Below, piece by piece: positions 32,090-42,212 of a stretch of DNA of 64,000 nucleotides (positions are counted from its first letter, which is position 1; each line of letters starts with the position of its first letter). Source of the DNA: Mycoplasma sp. CSL7475-4 (GTDB taxonomy: Bacteria > Bacillota_I > Bacilli_A > Mycoplasmatales > Metamycoplasmataceae); the NCBI RefSeq assembly GCF_024834065.1, contig NZ_JANUYA010000002.1, positions 1 through 64,000 of the forward strand, written 5' to 3'. The notes under the pieces are model-generated. The model worked only from the letters and a program-made list of their open reading frames with translations, made no database searches and was not told the DNA's origin. Made by a program: the position numbers and the translations under genes.

Positions 32090-33947
32090 AAAATTCGTTT
32101 ATTTTTCGCAATTTAATAAAAACGAAAGCGACGACAAAACAATCGAAATGACTATCCAACTAGATAGTTGGAGTCCTATCTATACTGACGTACTAGGCAA
32201 CAAATACCGAGAAAAAATTGCCAGTGATGCTTTCGACAGCGAACAAGATTTAGCCAGCCAATCAATAAATTCATATTTAGACCATAAAATGAGTATTGAG
32301 TACTTATTAGCCAGCACAAAAAATAAATCTATGAGCGTAGAGAAAACCGGCAACACTATCATCGCAAAAATAAAAAGTGACCCCACGAATGAATTATTGA
32401 ATAAAGTGGAGAAATGAATAGCCGACGGCGTTGTTGAGTCTAATTCGTTTATTTTTGAAAGTTTGGATACTAAATTTAACAAAATCGAAAACAACGATGA
32501 ATTAGACTATGAAGTAATCTACACGAAGGGGCGACTTTTAAGCATTGACCCTGTTTACGCTGGTTTTTTCACCCAAAATAAATGCCGAGTATATTCACAA
32601 GATAACAACAACACAACTCCCCTGGATGAGTTTATCCAGCGACACGAAAGGAATAACGAAATGACAAACGAACAACAAATTGAGCCGGTTGTAGAAACCG
32701 AGCAAATTATCGAGCAAGAACAAACAGAAAAGGAAACTGAAACAATGGAAAAACAAAACGCACAAATTAACGAATTAAATAAAACAATTAGCGAATTAAA
32801 AGCAAGCGTTGACACTTTAAAACACGAACGCAACGAACGCTCTGCTTTAATTGCAACCTTAGCAAGCAAAAACAACCCTGAAAATTTAGACGCTGAATTA
32901 AATGAGCAAGAGTTTATTAACTTAAAACAAAAAGCAGCCAAAGGGCAAAAATTAACAAATAACGACAAAATTAAAATGTTTAACAAGTCAATTGACTACT
33001 TAACCGAAGGCGACCGTAGAGAATTAGAACTAATCGCTAAAAATATCACATTAGAGAAAAGAGCACTGGACGCAACTAGCGACTTGAAAGGCTTGGCACT
33101 TATCGAAACAACTACAATGCCTGGAATTCTTACCGAAATCAACGCAATATTCCCAGAATTTACCGAATACACTCAAAAGTTAAACCTTGTGGGACTTGAT
33201 GAAGTAAGTAAAGCAATTTACGTACCAGCAAAACAAAGCGTGACAGCAACAGCTGAAGGGGCAGCACTTCCTGACTTTGGTGGGCAAACATTTAAAGTGA
33301 AACTAAGCCCAAAACGCTACGGTTGAAAACTAAAACAAAACAACGCATTATCAAATGGAGACGAAGCATGAGCTGCACAAATTGCAGACGCTAAAAACTC
33401 AATTTGAAGGGGACTAAGACAAGCCTTATATGCTGGATTATTTACCCACGCAGCGGCAGCTTTTAACGCTTCAACTTATACCGGTGGTTTTACCTTAGAA
33501 GCCAAAAGAACAACAGCCACAACTAACAAATTCACATTCGACGACTTGGAAGTAGTATTTAAAGACTTAATAGCGAAATATGGCGACGGCGTGCTAAATA
33601 AATACGTGATTGCAATGCACCCAGCAACCCTTAACGCTTTGGAAATTGACTGAGCGAATGGAGTAGACGACGCACGGAAAAAACTTTATGACCCTGTTGC
33701 AAGAACTTACAGGGGAGTGCCTATTCTAATCAGTGAGGACTACACCGACAAAACAATCGAGAAAGGAAAAAAAGTCGCAGCAATTTTTGCCAAAGACTCA
33801 TTATTGGCTTATGGTCTAAGTATTACCGTAGCTGGCGACCCATATTCTGAACTTGATAAAGATATGAGCGTAAAAATTATTCAAACACGGGGCGAAATCA
33901 AACTAATAGACCCACACGTTAATTCTCGCTACGTCGAAGTTAAATAA
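32082..33947 (+). CDS. Prohead protease-major capsid protein fusion
   Basis: A single 621-codon frame joins what are usually two or three genes. Residues 1-170 resemble the S78 prohead protease: SYLDHKMSIEYLL supplies the His, and WIADGVVESNSFIFESL the Ser-F-x-F region. Residues 180-270 are Glu/Gln-rich coiled coil, like a scaffold/delta domain. From about 310 the HK97-fold major capsid protein begins (LIETTTMPGILTEINAIFPEF, then GVDDARKKLYDPVARTYRGVPILISED). In-frame ATGs at 32661 and 32745 have AAAGGA ribosome sites, so free scaffold-capsid may also be made. Function of each part is by family; the fusion is read directly. Confidence 0.85.
32661..32663 (+). promoter_or_regulatory. Candidate internal start codons for free capsid protein
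   Basis: ATG 32661 is preceded by AAAGGA at about 10 bases, and ATG 32745 by AAAAGGA at a similar distance. Both are in the frame of the protease-capsid fusion, just after the protease part. Confidence 0.45.
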
Positions 33948-33964
33948 AAAGCTTCGGCTTTTTT
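33947..33964 (+). terminator. Terminator after the capsid gene
   Basis: AAAAGC-TTCG-GCTTTTTT: a compact UUCG-loop hairpin with T-run directly after the capsid stop codon. It probably lowers expression of downstream tail genes relative to capsid. Confidence 0.8.
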
Positions 33965-33984
33965 CATAAAAAAGGAGGTAGAGC

Positions 33985-34308
33985 ATGAATGAAATAAGTC
34001 AGCAAGAGTTTTGACTCTATTCTTTAAAACTTAACTTAGCAATTACCGACAACGAGCGAGACAACGAATTGCTTGAACTTATCGACATTGCCCACGTTAA
34101 TATTTGGACTCAATATTACGAATTAAAACTGGAAAACGGACGTGTGCCAGAGTTGCACCCCTGAGCCTATGACATTATTACAAAAAGGGCCGTCTTGCAT
34201 TTAGCTGCTACTTACTTTATGAACCCCGACGTTAATATGCAAGGGGGGTCGGTCATTGATAACAGAATGCTTTATCGCATTTTAGGAGGACGAATAAAAT
34301 ATGCTTAA
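33985..34308 (+). CDS. Head-tail connector (gp6-like)
   Basis: 107 residues, helical, directly after the capsid gene as in HK97-type head modules. LELIDIAHVNIWTQYY and ITKRAVLHLAATYFMNP match the helical adaptor pattern of DNA-packaging connector proteins that sit under the portal. The GGAGG site is strong. It overlaps the next gene by 8 bases. Called by position and general pattern. Confidence 0.65.
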
Positions 34309-35182
34309 CCACACCAATGCGAGAAATTATCGTGAACCGTTTTATCTAATTAAATACACTCGAAACAATGATGATGGTTTAAGTGGAGCCCGTCAATTTG
34401 TGCATTTTCTTTTCTTTGGCTCAATTATGCAAGACAAGGACCTAAGTTTAGGCACTAACGAACGCCCGGGCGTGGAATCGTTGTCAATTAAGATATTAAA
34501 CACCTCACACACTATTGAGTTAGCTGACCTTATTTATCGCAACGGGAAACTTTATCAAATTGTTGGCGTTGATAAGGACCAATACAACCGACAAGAGACT
34601 AAAATACGAGCAACATACATTAGTGAAATCGAAACCCAAAGCGACGCAATTGAATACCTTAAAACAATAAACACACGCAAAAGCGTGGCAAAACCTAAGG
34701 AATTAATCTATAACGATACCTTACAGCAATATCTGAAAAACTTAAAGGCTGAACTTTTGGAAAAAATGGAAGAGTTTTCGACAGACTTAGAATACGAACA
34801 ATTAGTCGAGCAAGTAAATAGAATCGACGGCACGCTTATAGGTTTAAAAGATGATTATGTTAAGCATTCTGAGTTGGAAGCATTCGCAAGCGTTGAAAAT
34901 GTTAACCGAATAAACGAAACCGTAAACACATTGAGCGACAAAACTAACGAATTAACCGAGACAATTTCAACAATTAACAGCACAAAGGCAGATAATTCAG
35001 CCCTTACAACGCAAATAAACACTCTAAACGCTAATGTTTTGGAAAAGTTGGAGAATTACACAACTAACGAAAAGCACGCCCTTATAGAGCGAAAAAACAC
35101 AAGAGTTGGAAACGAGAATAACCAGCACTGCCGACCAACTAGGCGAATTGATAACTCAAAATGGCAAAAAACAAGAGAGTAA
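34301..35182 (+). CDS. Head-closure protein fused to coiled-coil fibre, 5' part
   Basis: Residues 1-110 resemble a head-tail stopper (IELADLIYRNGKLYQIVGVD then a T/I-rich strand), expected next after the connector. From about 115 the protein turns into long coiled coil (EQLVEQVNRIDGTLIGL, ETVNTLSDKTNELTETIS). The last 31 codons (ERKNTRVG onward) look out of frame: the +1 frame continues the same heptad pattern. The real product is probably fused to the next reading frame. A separate stopper ending here is the alternative. Confidence 0.6.
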   Translation: MLNHTNARNYREPFYLIKYTRNNDDGLSGARQFVHFLFFGSIMQDKDLSLGTNERPGVESLSIKILNTSHTIELADLIYRNGKLYQIVGVDKDQYNRQETKIRATYISEIETQSDAIEYLKTINTRKSVAKPKELIYNDTLQQYLKNLKAELLEKMEEFSTDLEYEQLVEQVNRIDGTLIGLKDDYVKHSELEAFASVENVNRINETVNTLSDKTNELTETISTINSTKADNSALTTQINTLNANVLEKLENYTTNEKHALIERKNTRVGNENNQHCRPTRRIDNSKWQKTRE

Positions 35183-37049
35183 AAGTGCCCAACAAGATAA
35201 AAAAATTGACAAAAATGTGCAAAGCATTAATAATTTAACCATGCAAAGCGTCAATTTAAGCGAGCAAATAAAACAAAATCAACAAAACAACGATACAAAG
35301 CATTCCGAATTGATTAACTCTATTAATTCGAACGGTGCTGAAATTACAAAATTAAAGACATCAAAAACGCAAATTATGACTTCGCTCGATGCTTTAAATT
35401 CAACCACTTCAACTTTAAACACTAAAACGCAAGAATTACAAAATTCAATTCGTTTGAATAATAGCGAAATACAAAATGTGAAAGCCTTACAAAGCACGCA
35501 AGCAGACAAACAACAAGAAATAGTGAAAAAATTGGCGAGTGTGGAGAGTTTAAATATCGACCAAACGCAAAGCATCGACGCTTTAAAATTAAGCCTCCAA
35601 GCAAACACGGAAGCTGATAACGAAACGCTAAACCGTTTTAATCAATTAAGCAGTGAATACATACGAAAAAACGCCGAATATTCGGGAGATATTGCAAAAC
35701 TTAAAGAGCAAGTGCTAACTTTCGCAACTTTGGAAAAATTTAGCGAATTGCAAAATAACACATCGCAAGAATTACAAACCCAAGCCCAAACGCTAGAAAA
35801 TACCAAAGCAACAACACTGACAAACAACGCCAAAGTTGTAGCCCTAGAACATAGAATGGATGAGTTAAATATACCAGTAATACCTGATGACAATTTAACC
35901 GAGACCAATTTAAACGCTAACGCTAGAATTTTGAGTGGTTTAAGTTTAACGCCAGGAAACGGGAGTGTTGATTCTACGCTTTTATTTAGTAAAGGCTCAC
36001 AAAATTACGAGTTAGTCAATAACGGGACAACTTTCGCAATCAAAAACAAAACAAACGGCAAAAACGTTGTCACATTCGCCAATGATTCCACGGCTTTATT
36101 CTTTAATGATTTAAATTTTCAAAATCATAGGGCCATCAACTTAGAAACGCCTGTGAATAAATCCGACGCAGCAAATAAGGATTATGTGGATAATAAATTT
36201 AATTCACTCGAATTGTCTAATTACGCAACAATTTCTCAATTGGAAAATAAGGCAAATGTTAGTGACTTAAACAATAAAGTAAATCGCAACGAATTAGACA
36301 CTTATGCAACTAAGGACGATCTTAACCAAAAAGCAAGCCAGCAAGATATCGCTGCTTATGTAAACGAGCACAAGTCCGAAATTCGTGGTTATGATAAGTG
36401 AAGCGAGTGAAGTAATTCATCCATTACCATCGACACTTTACGCAACAACTCAAACCTTGCATCAAATTATTACGACTTTAAAAATACGCAAAAAAATAGG
36501 TCAATCAGATTGGGCGACGCGGATGGCAGCGTTTATATGGGATTCCAAGACTGAAAACTAAACAAACACGTGGAAGTTCTTAAAATTAACCAAGAAGGGG
36601 ACCTTTTATCAGGTGCAATTAAGTCATATATCGACGGTGAAATAAATAAATTAAAACAACGCCGAATCGGTTATGAATTTAGAAAAGTAGCCGAGAAAAA
36701 CGTCGCAAATCCACGCTACGACCAAACTATTACAGCTCTTTCAACTATGAAAGTGAACACTTTGTACCAAATTGCTCTCACTCTTACAATTAATGGAAAT
36801 GAAACACGTTATCAATTTAGTCAAATAATCAACGACGATGTTGACAATAAAAACATTGTGACAATTTCAGCCCCTAAAACAGGTGCGAGCGGCTCGTCTT
36901 CTTCCTTTTCTTCTCAGCTTTCTTTGGCCCACTTTTATTTTTCAGACGGTCAAATTGCTTTGAAATGACTTGGGGGAATATATGACAATGAGAACCACTT
37001 CAACGTCGCAAATATTAACGTAAAAATTTACGAAATGGTTATATCTTAA
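35088..37049 (+). CDS. Coiled-coil tail fibre-like protein, frameshifted 3' part
   Basis: Open in frame +1 relative to the upstream gene from 35088, just after an in-frame TAG, with no credible start (only TTG 35106 without ribosome site). About 653 codons: coiled coil to about 250, with SEKTQELETRITS joining the upstream heptads; then a segment AINLETPVNKSDAANKDYVD as in trimeric phage fibres (near 350), and a beta-rich C-terminal domain ending IKIYEMVIS. A six-A run at 35092-35097 is where the frames meet. Product: virion fibre or adhesin, inferred from composition. Confidence 0.6.
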
Positions 37050-37600
37050 TGGCTAACGATTTTGACACATTAATAACGATCCAAAATGATAAAGAACTAA
37101 CGCAAGAATTTAGGAAATTGTTAGAGCAAAAAGCAAACCGTGAAGTCTTTATGCGAGTAATTGGGGGGCAAAAATCACGAGAATTTATACAAGACAAGCA
37201 AAACAAAATCAACGCAAAAACCTTGCAAATGTTGCCCGATTCATCTTTTGCGAAACGCAAACAATACACGAATACGGGGGCCCATTCTCGAAAATTCGGC
37301 AAACTTAAAGACTTAATTGTAAAAACATACAAGTCAACAACTGACGGAATTAACGCCTCAATTTCATTAAGTCCGAATGTTAAGGGCTACCAACGGGGAA
37401 TATATTTCTCAATAATTCGGGGCTATCGTAAAAATAAAGACGGGGCAAAAATTAAGTACAAATTTTCAAAACGTGGAACAAGGGCAAACGCATTGACAAA
37501 GGCAAAAAAATACATTATAAAAAACGACAACGCTTACGTTGCAAAATATGCACGGGAAGTATTTGTTCCGGAATTCCACAAACTAAACAAGGAGGACTAA
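37049..37600 (+). CDS. HK97 gp10-like head-tail joining protein
   Basis: 183 residues, basic. EFRKLLEQKANREVFMRVIG at the start and KKYIIKNDNAYVAKYAREVFVPEF at the end fit the gp10/tail completion type. It sits between head closure and tail terminator genes. ATG overlaps the preceding stop (TAATG). Family call is moderate, mainly synteny. Confidence 0.5.
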   Translation: MANDFDTLITIQNDKELTQEFRKLLEQKANREVFMRVIGGQKSREFIQDKQNKINAKTLQMLPDSSFAKRKQYTNTGAHSRKFGKLKDLIVKTYKSTTDGINASISLSPNVKGYQRGIYFSIIRGYRKNKDGAKIKYKFSKRGTRANALTKAKKYIIKNDNAYVAKYAREVFVPEFHKLNKED

Positions 37601-38050
37601 ATGACGACATCACACGAATTAGCGAATGAGTTTTATAGCATTATCAAAGCACAGAACCCCGAAGTGCCCCCTTTTAGTTTTCAAATTATCGAGGACGACC
37701 ACTTTAATAATCGGCTGGTTATTAGCAACGAGACCGTGGAAAACGCACCGAGATATTACGGGGACACATTGGAGCGTGTTAAGTTGTCAATCGCTTTAAT
37801 TAGCGACAAATCATCGCATCGCAAGCAGTTAGAACTCATCCGTTCAATTGTTAACATTTGCGAAGCAACTTGACAGACGCCCAGCTTTGAAATTTTGCAA
37901 AAGTGAATGAATTCTGTGCAAGTTTTCCAAAACGACGACGGAGCCCACTATTGATTTCAAATTGAGCCAGTCCGTTTTAATCAAGAAAGCCAAGAATACG
38001 CTTTTAATATCGAAGTTTTAATGACAAGAAAGGAAAAAACAAATGTTTAA
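37601..38050 (+). CDS. Probable tail terminator protein
   Basis: 149 residues beginning MTTSHELANEFYSIIK, then alternating strands (RVKLSIALISDKSS) and a late VFQNDDGAHYWFQIEPVRFNQE. Size, fold impression and place before the major tail protein fit the tail terminator that caps the tube. Two TGA Trp codons. Overlaps the next gene by 8 bases. Confidence 0.5.
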
Positions 38051-38513
38051 GACTAACAACCACTCAACACTATCAATCGCAACAATTCCAACAGGAAACA
38101 GCGACAGTGAAAAAAACTACCAAGCTATTAAATTTATAACCGAACTAAAACACAATTACAGTGCCAAAAAGGAAGACCGTGTTTATTTTCACAATAAAGG
38201 GCACAGCACTTCAATAACTACCGGAGCGTCGCAATCTTTAAGCGTCAGCTTTGACTATAACGACCAAGAGGAAGCACACAAATACCTAATGAATTTATTA
38301 TTGGGGGACGTTACTTCTGCTAACAACCAATTCATTAAGTTATCGCTTAAAAATATCAGTCGACAAAGCGGCCACCATGTCGAAATTTCAGGAAAGGCGA
38401 CAATTAACTTTAAAAACCACGCCCCAAGCGGTGGAGCAGACGCACTGCTAAAATTCGAAATCGATATTATGCCACAAGATGACGCGTGAGTAGTTGAGGA
38501 CATTGCAGACTAA
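38043..38513 (+). CDS. Probable major tail tube protein
   Basis: 156 residues, beta-rich: FITELKHNYSAKKEDRVYFHNKG, SITTGASQSLSVSFDY, HHVEISGKATINFKNHAP and a final strand. It is immediately upstream of the two tail assembly chaperone frames, the invariable place of the major tail protein. No family motif claimed; position gives the call. Confidence 0.6.
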
Positions 38514-38875
38514 TGGCAAAATTTACACTGCACGAATTGGAAAATTGAAACGAGCCTGACGTGTTTGTGGTTGATAAAAATTTAAGTTTTAACTTAGATA
38601 CCACAGCCCACAGTATTTTCAAATTACAGCGCTTTATAAACACGTACGGGGACTTTCAAAACCCAGCTCCATCACTCAACTCCAAAGCCGACCGTGATTT
38701 TTTAGGCATCATGTTAAAACCCAAAGACGTTGAAAACTTTATTAACGTTATAAATAAAAAATTTAAGGCCGTGCATGTGCCCGAGATAGTCCACCAAATG
38801 TTTAGTTTTTGATTCAAACAAGCAACGGGACAAGATTTAGCCGAAGTAGAAAAAGCACAAGAAAAAAAGCAATAA
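38513..38875 (+). CDS. Tail assembly chaperone, short form (gpG-like)
   Basis: 120 residues, mostly helical, ending EKAQEKKQ. It lies between the major tail protein and the tape measure and ends at a slippery site that continues into the next frame, as in lambda gpG/gpGT. ATG overlaps the major tail stop by one base. Confidence 0.75.
38863..38869 (+). other. Programmed -1 frameshift site A_AAA_AAG
   Basis: The heptamer A AAA AAG lies in the zero frame six bases before the UAA stop of the gpG-like gene. Slipping back one base joins the short form to a frame reading AIIPVIDYLYDLDLILAAF and ending at 39198. Site type, place and gene order match tail chaperone frameshifting. Confidence 0.8.
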
Positions 38876-39198
38876 TTCCTGTAATTGACTATCTCTATGA
38901 CCTTGACTTAATTCTTGCAGCTTTTCGGCACGACTATCACATTACAGCGAGCGAGTTATTACAACTTAAAGGCAAAGAGTTTTTATCGCTTTTGAATGGC
39001 TTAAATGAAAAAAATTTATTAATGCGAGTTATCTGTGTGCGTGGAATGAATGAGAGTGAATTAAGCACTGAATACAAACAATTAAAACGAACATATCAAC
39101 TTCCCACCGTTAACACAGACATTAATCACAGCCAAGCGTTAGAATCGTTTGCCCGAGCAATGACAAGAAAGGACAAATTATGGCAACAGGACACGTAA
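38864..39198 (+). CDS. Tail assembly chaperone extension (T part of gpGT)
   Basis: About 111 codons in the -1 frame, reached by slippage at 38863-38869. Helical: YLYDLDLILAAFRHDYHITASELLQL and LESFARAMTRKDKLWQQDT. A TTG at 38809 opens the frame but has no ribosome site. The fused GT product should chaperone the tape measure, which begins 19 bases before its end. Confidence 0.75.
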
Positions 39199-40112
39199 GC
39201 CTAAGTATTAAATTACAAGCAAAAAATTTAAGCCGAGACTTAGACAACATTCAAAAGCGTTTTAAAAACTCAATTAATAGCATTAAGGGAATGTTTGTCG
39301 CTGCTAAATTAGGCTCGTTTTTAATCTCAGGAGCTGACGGAGCAATTGCTGAATATATGGCAAAAATGCGACTGCTCGCTAATATGAACGAGCAAGGATT
39401 TGGCAAAGAGCAAAGCGAGCGATTGTTTACCTTGACTGATAATTTCGAAAAATTAGGCTATTCTGCTGATACTGCTAACGACGCCTTAACTCAATTTATC
39501 GCTTCGGGCCGTGCCACTACTTTGCAAAGCATCGGCGTTTATTTAGACAAAAACACAAAAAGCACACTAGCAAATGCAACTGCCCAAGAGAGACTAAATT
39601 GAGTACTAAACAACGGCAACGCAAAACTTAAAGAGCAACAAGCAGCAATGCCCAAAAGCATCAGGACGCAAATAGAAATGCGAAAAGCCGTCGACGATAC
39701 TAAAAAAGCACTGGGCCTTAGTTTTATGAAAGTAATAAGCAACATCGTCAGCGCTTTTGGGGGACTTAATAACGCCCTTAAATTAGCACTGGGAGTTTTT
39801 ACAGCTTATAAAATTGCGACAATTATTGGCAACGTCGGTATTGGTATATCGAAAGCCATCGCCCAAGCTGGTATTTTTGCTGCTCCTATTGCTATCGGGA
39901 TGGGCGTTAGTGCTCTGGCTGCCATTGGTGGCTTAATTGGGGCGTCGGTTGTGGCTGGTAATGCTTTGAGTGGCGTAAGTTCATTAGGTGGCGAATCAAT
40001 GAAAGACAAACAATCAGCGCCAACCGTTGTCAATTTTTCAATGTCAGAGGATAGATACGGCAAGGAAGTGCACGAACGCAGCGGAAACAATAACGGGAGA
40101 ATTAACACATAA
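39180..40112 (+). CDS. Tape measure protein
   Basis: 310 residues. Start region LSIKLQAKNLSRDLDNIQKRFKNSINSIKGMF is typical of tape measures. A helical middle is followed by strongly hydrophobic, Ala/Gly-rich segments (FGGLNNALKLALGVFTAYKI; PIAIGMGVSALAAIGGLIGA) that may form membrane spans. At about 0.15 nm per residue it predicts a tail of roughly 45 nm, short for a siphovirus. A TGA Trp interrupts it at 39600. Confidence 0.7.
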
Positions 40113-41740
40113 TGAGAATAAAAGACTTTTCGGGGAATTTAACCCTACGAATTAACGGCGACGATAACTGGGCTTTTTCTAATGAGTTGAGTTTTTCATA
40201 CCATGCAACAAATTACAGCAAGTTAATCGTTAATAATGTCATTCATCGCGAGCAATTAGCGCGGGGCGAGCACTTCGAATACTCGTCAAAATTTTCAAGC
40301 CTTGACACTTTCGCCTTAGCAACTTTATATTCCGGCGATAAGGCAATTTTTACCGGTCTAATTAATTCGCAAGGTCGTTATTCGCTAAACCCTTACAAAA
40401 TCAAAGACAAGAGCTTGGAAATTGTCGACGTGCGTTTGTGGCTTTCTAAAAAGTCGCCCGTTGATATTAGTTTTATAGATATATCGCCTGGCGATGCTTT
40501 GGACTTATTTATTAACGCCCTGAATGAAAACGGCAAAATTAAAAAAGGGGTGGTAAATTTCAGCGATAATTCAAACATATCGGCCTACGACACAACGAGC
40601 AAAAGTCCTTATTCTGTATTGAAGGAAATTTTCGCCTTACAGACTCGCAGCTTTTTATACTTCACGCAAGACAATTCGGGGGCTTTGTTGATTAATTTTG
40701 CCTCTGAAAATGATTTTCAAAATAACGAATCGCTAAAAATTAGCCCACAAAATTGGGACCAGTTGCAACTTTTGGACTTAAATGTCGAAGAAAATTATGA
40801 CGGTTATTTTAACCGTGTAAGACTGCAGAGCGATAATGTAATTGCCAACATTCCAAACCAGCAGCACTTTATTATTTCGGCGAATACATCGTCGCTTTGA
40901 CTTGATAAGCCATTCGGACGTAGCATTGAAAGCAATAACGAATTAAAGTCAACCTGGTATATCTTAGGAAAATCTAACGAGCCCCAAGCCTTCGAGTTAG
41001 TAAGTAAACGAGAGCAAAGTCAAGGGAAAAATTACCATGGTTATTACGAGCAAGACAGTCGTGAGATAGTGCTAAATCCTGAGTGAAACCACGAAAACGT
41101 CGGCGTGTTTATTGTTTATTATTCTAAAACCAAACAAGCAATCACACTAGACAACTCGCAAGAGATTCAACGCATTCACAATCTCAACACCTTCACGGGC
41201 GATATTTACAAATGGGAACAATTTAACGACTTGTCAACGTATAACGACCTATTCAAACAAGCCAACAATTCACTGCGTCTTAATTCTAAACCACGCAAAG
41301 AACTAAAAATTGAAACAACTAAGCCGTTGCTGGAATTGGGCGAGAGTGTGGACTTAATGTTTGGCGATGATAAATTCGACGGCCGTTATATTGTTTATTC
41401 ATTCAGTGGAAAATTTAGGGGCAGTGATAACGGCGTGCATATCACTTACCAATTACGCAATGGACTAAACAGCGACACCTTAATTAATTTTTACGATTCG
41501 CAAGAGTACAAAAAAAATCCACTATTCGTGGAAACTTTGGATACCTTGTTTAAATTTAAAGACTTCAACCATTTACAACAACTTTATAAAGATATTGTGT
41601 GAGTTGGTTATGTCTTAAATCGTGAGACCTTGGCACCCGACAAATTGGGGCTTCTCCCTTCTTATTTACCTTATACGCAGGATGCTGTTGTTAACTATCA
41701 ACAAGGCAGTTATTGGGGTATGTTTTTAGCGTTTGAATAA
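40112..41740 (+). CDS. Tail tip/baseplate hub-like structural protein
   Basis: 542 residues, beta-rich, beginning MRIKDFSGNLTLRINGDDNW. GDALDLFINALNENGKIKKG and SPYSVLKEIFALQTRSFLYF resemble hub proteins, where a similar helical pair precedes the central barrel. Sits right after the tape measure, where Dit/Tal-type genes belong. Exact equivalence not established. Starts one base into the tape measure stop. Confidence 0.5.
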
Positions 41741-42178
41741 TTTAACTGTTTTATAAATTGAATAAGACGAACCGCTGGCAAAAGCAATTGTAAGCACTGA
41801 CGTTAAACCGATAAAGACTTTGTGGAATTGAATGCGTTGTGCTTTGTACCATATCAGATAGTTGCCACTATTTTGTAATAACTTAGCCATCTCTAAATAC
41901 TCAGTATTATTTTCCTTACTTTCGCCTACGTGGGCATTGTAATTCATCTCATCAAATTTAATAATTAACTCAGCTGCCGAATTATTCGCCTTTATTTCAT
42001 CCGAAGTGAATGCGTAGCGTAATTTATTAGCTTCGTATGTGTAATCGAAATACGGGTCTCACTTATTTTTGTGAAGCTTCGTAATTTTTCAATATGACGA
42101 CGATAATAATAGCAGCGCCGAAAGCGTTAACAATACTAACAAAATGCTAACAATTAACCAAATATATTTTTTTCTCAT
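41726..42178 (-). CDS. Reverse-strand two-helix membrane protein inside late module
   Basis: 150 residues with a hydrophobic N-terminus (YIWLIVSILLVLLTLSALLL) and a second span near 120-138 (VFIGLTSVLTIAFASGSSYS), separated by a soluble loop of about 90 residues. It is the only minus-strand gene between 28.4 and 47.5 kb and overlaps the hub gene's end by 15 bases. Such inserted genes in prophages often are lysogenic-conversion or superinfection-exclusion genes; that is inference. Two TGA Trp codons in the first half (42100, 42059 regions). Confidence 0.65.
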
Positions 42179-42212
42179 AAATTAATTTTATAACAAGCAA
42201 AAGGAGTCTACG

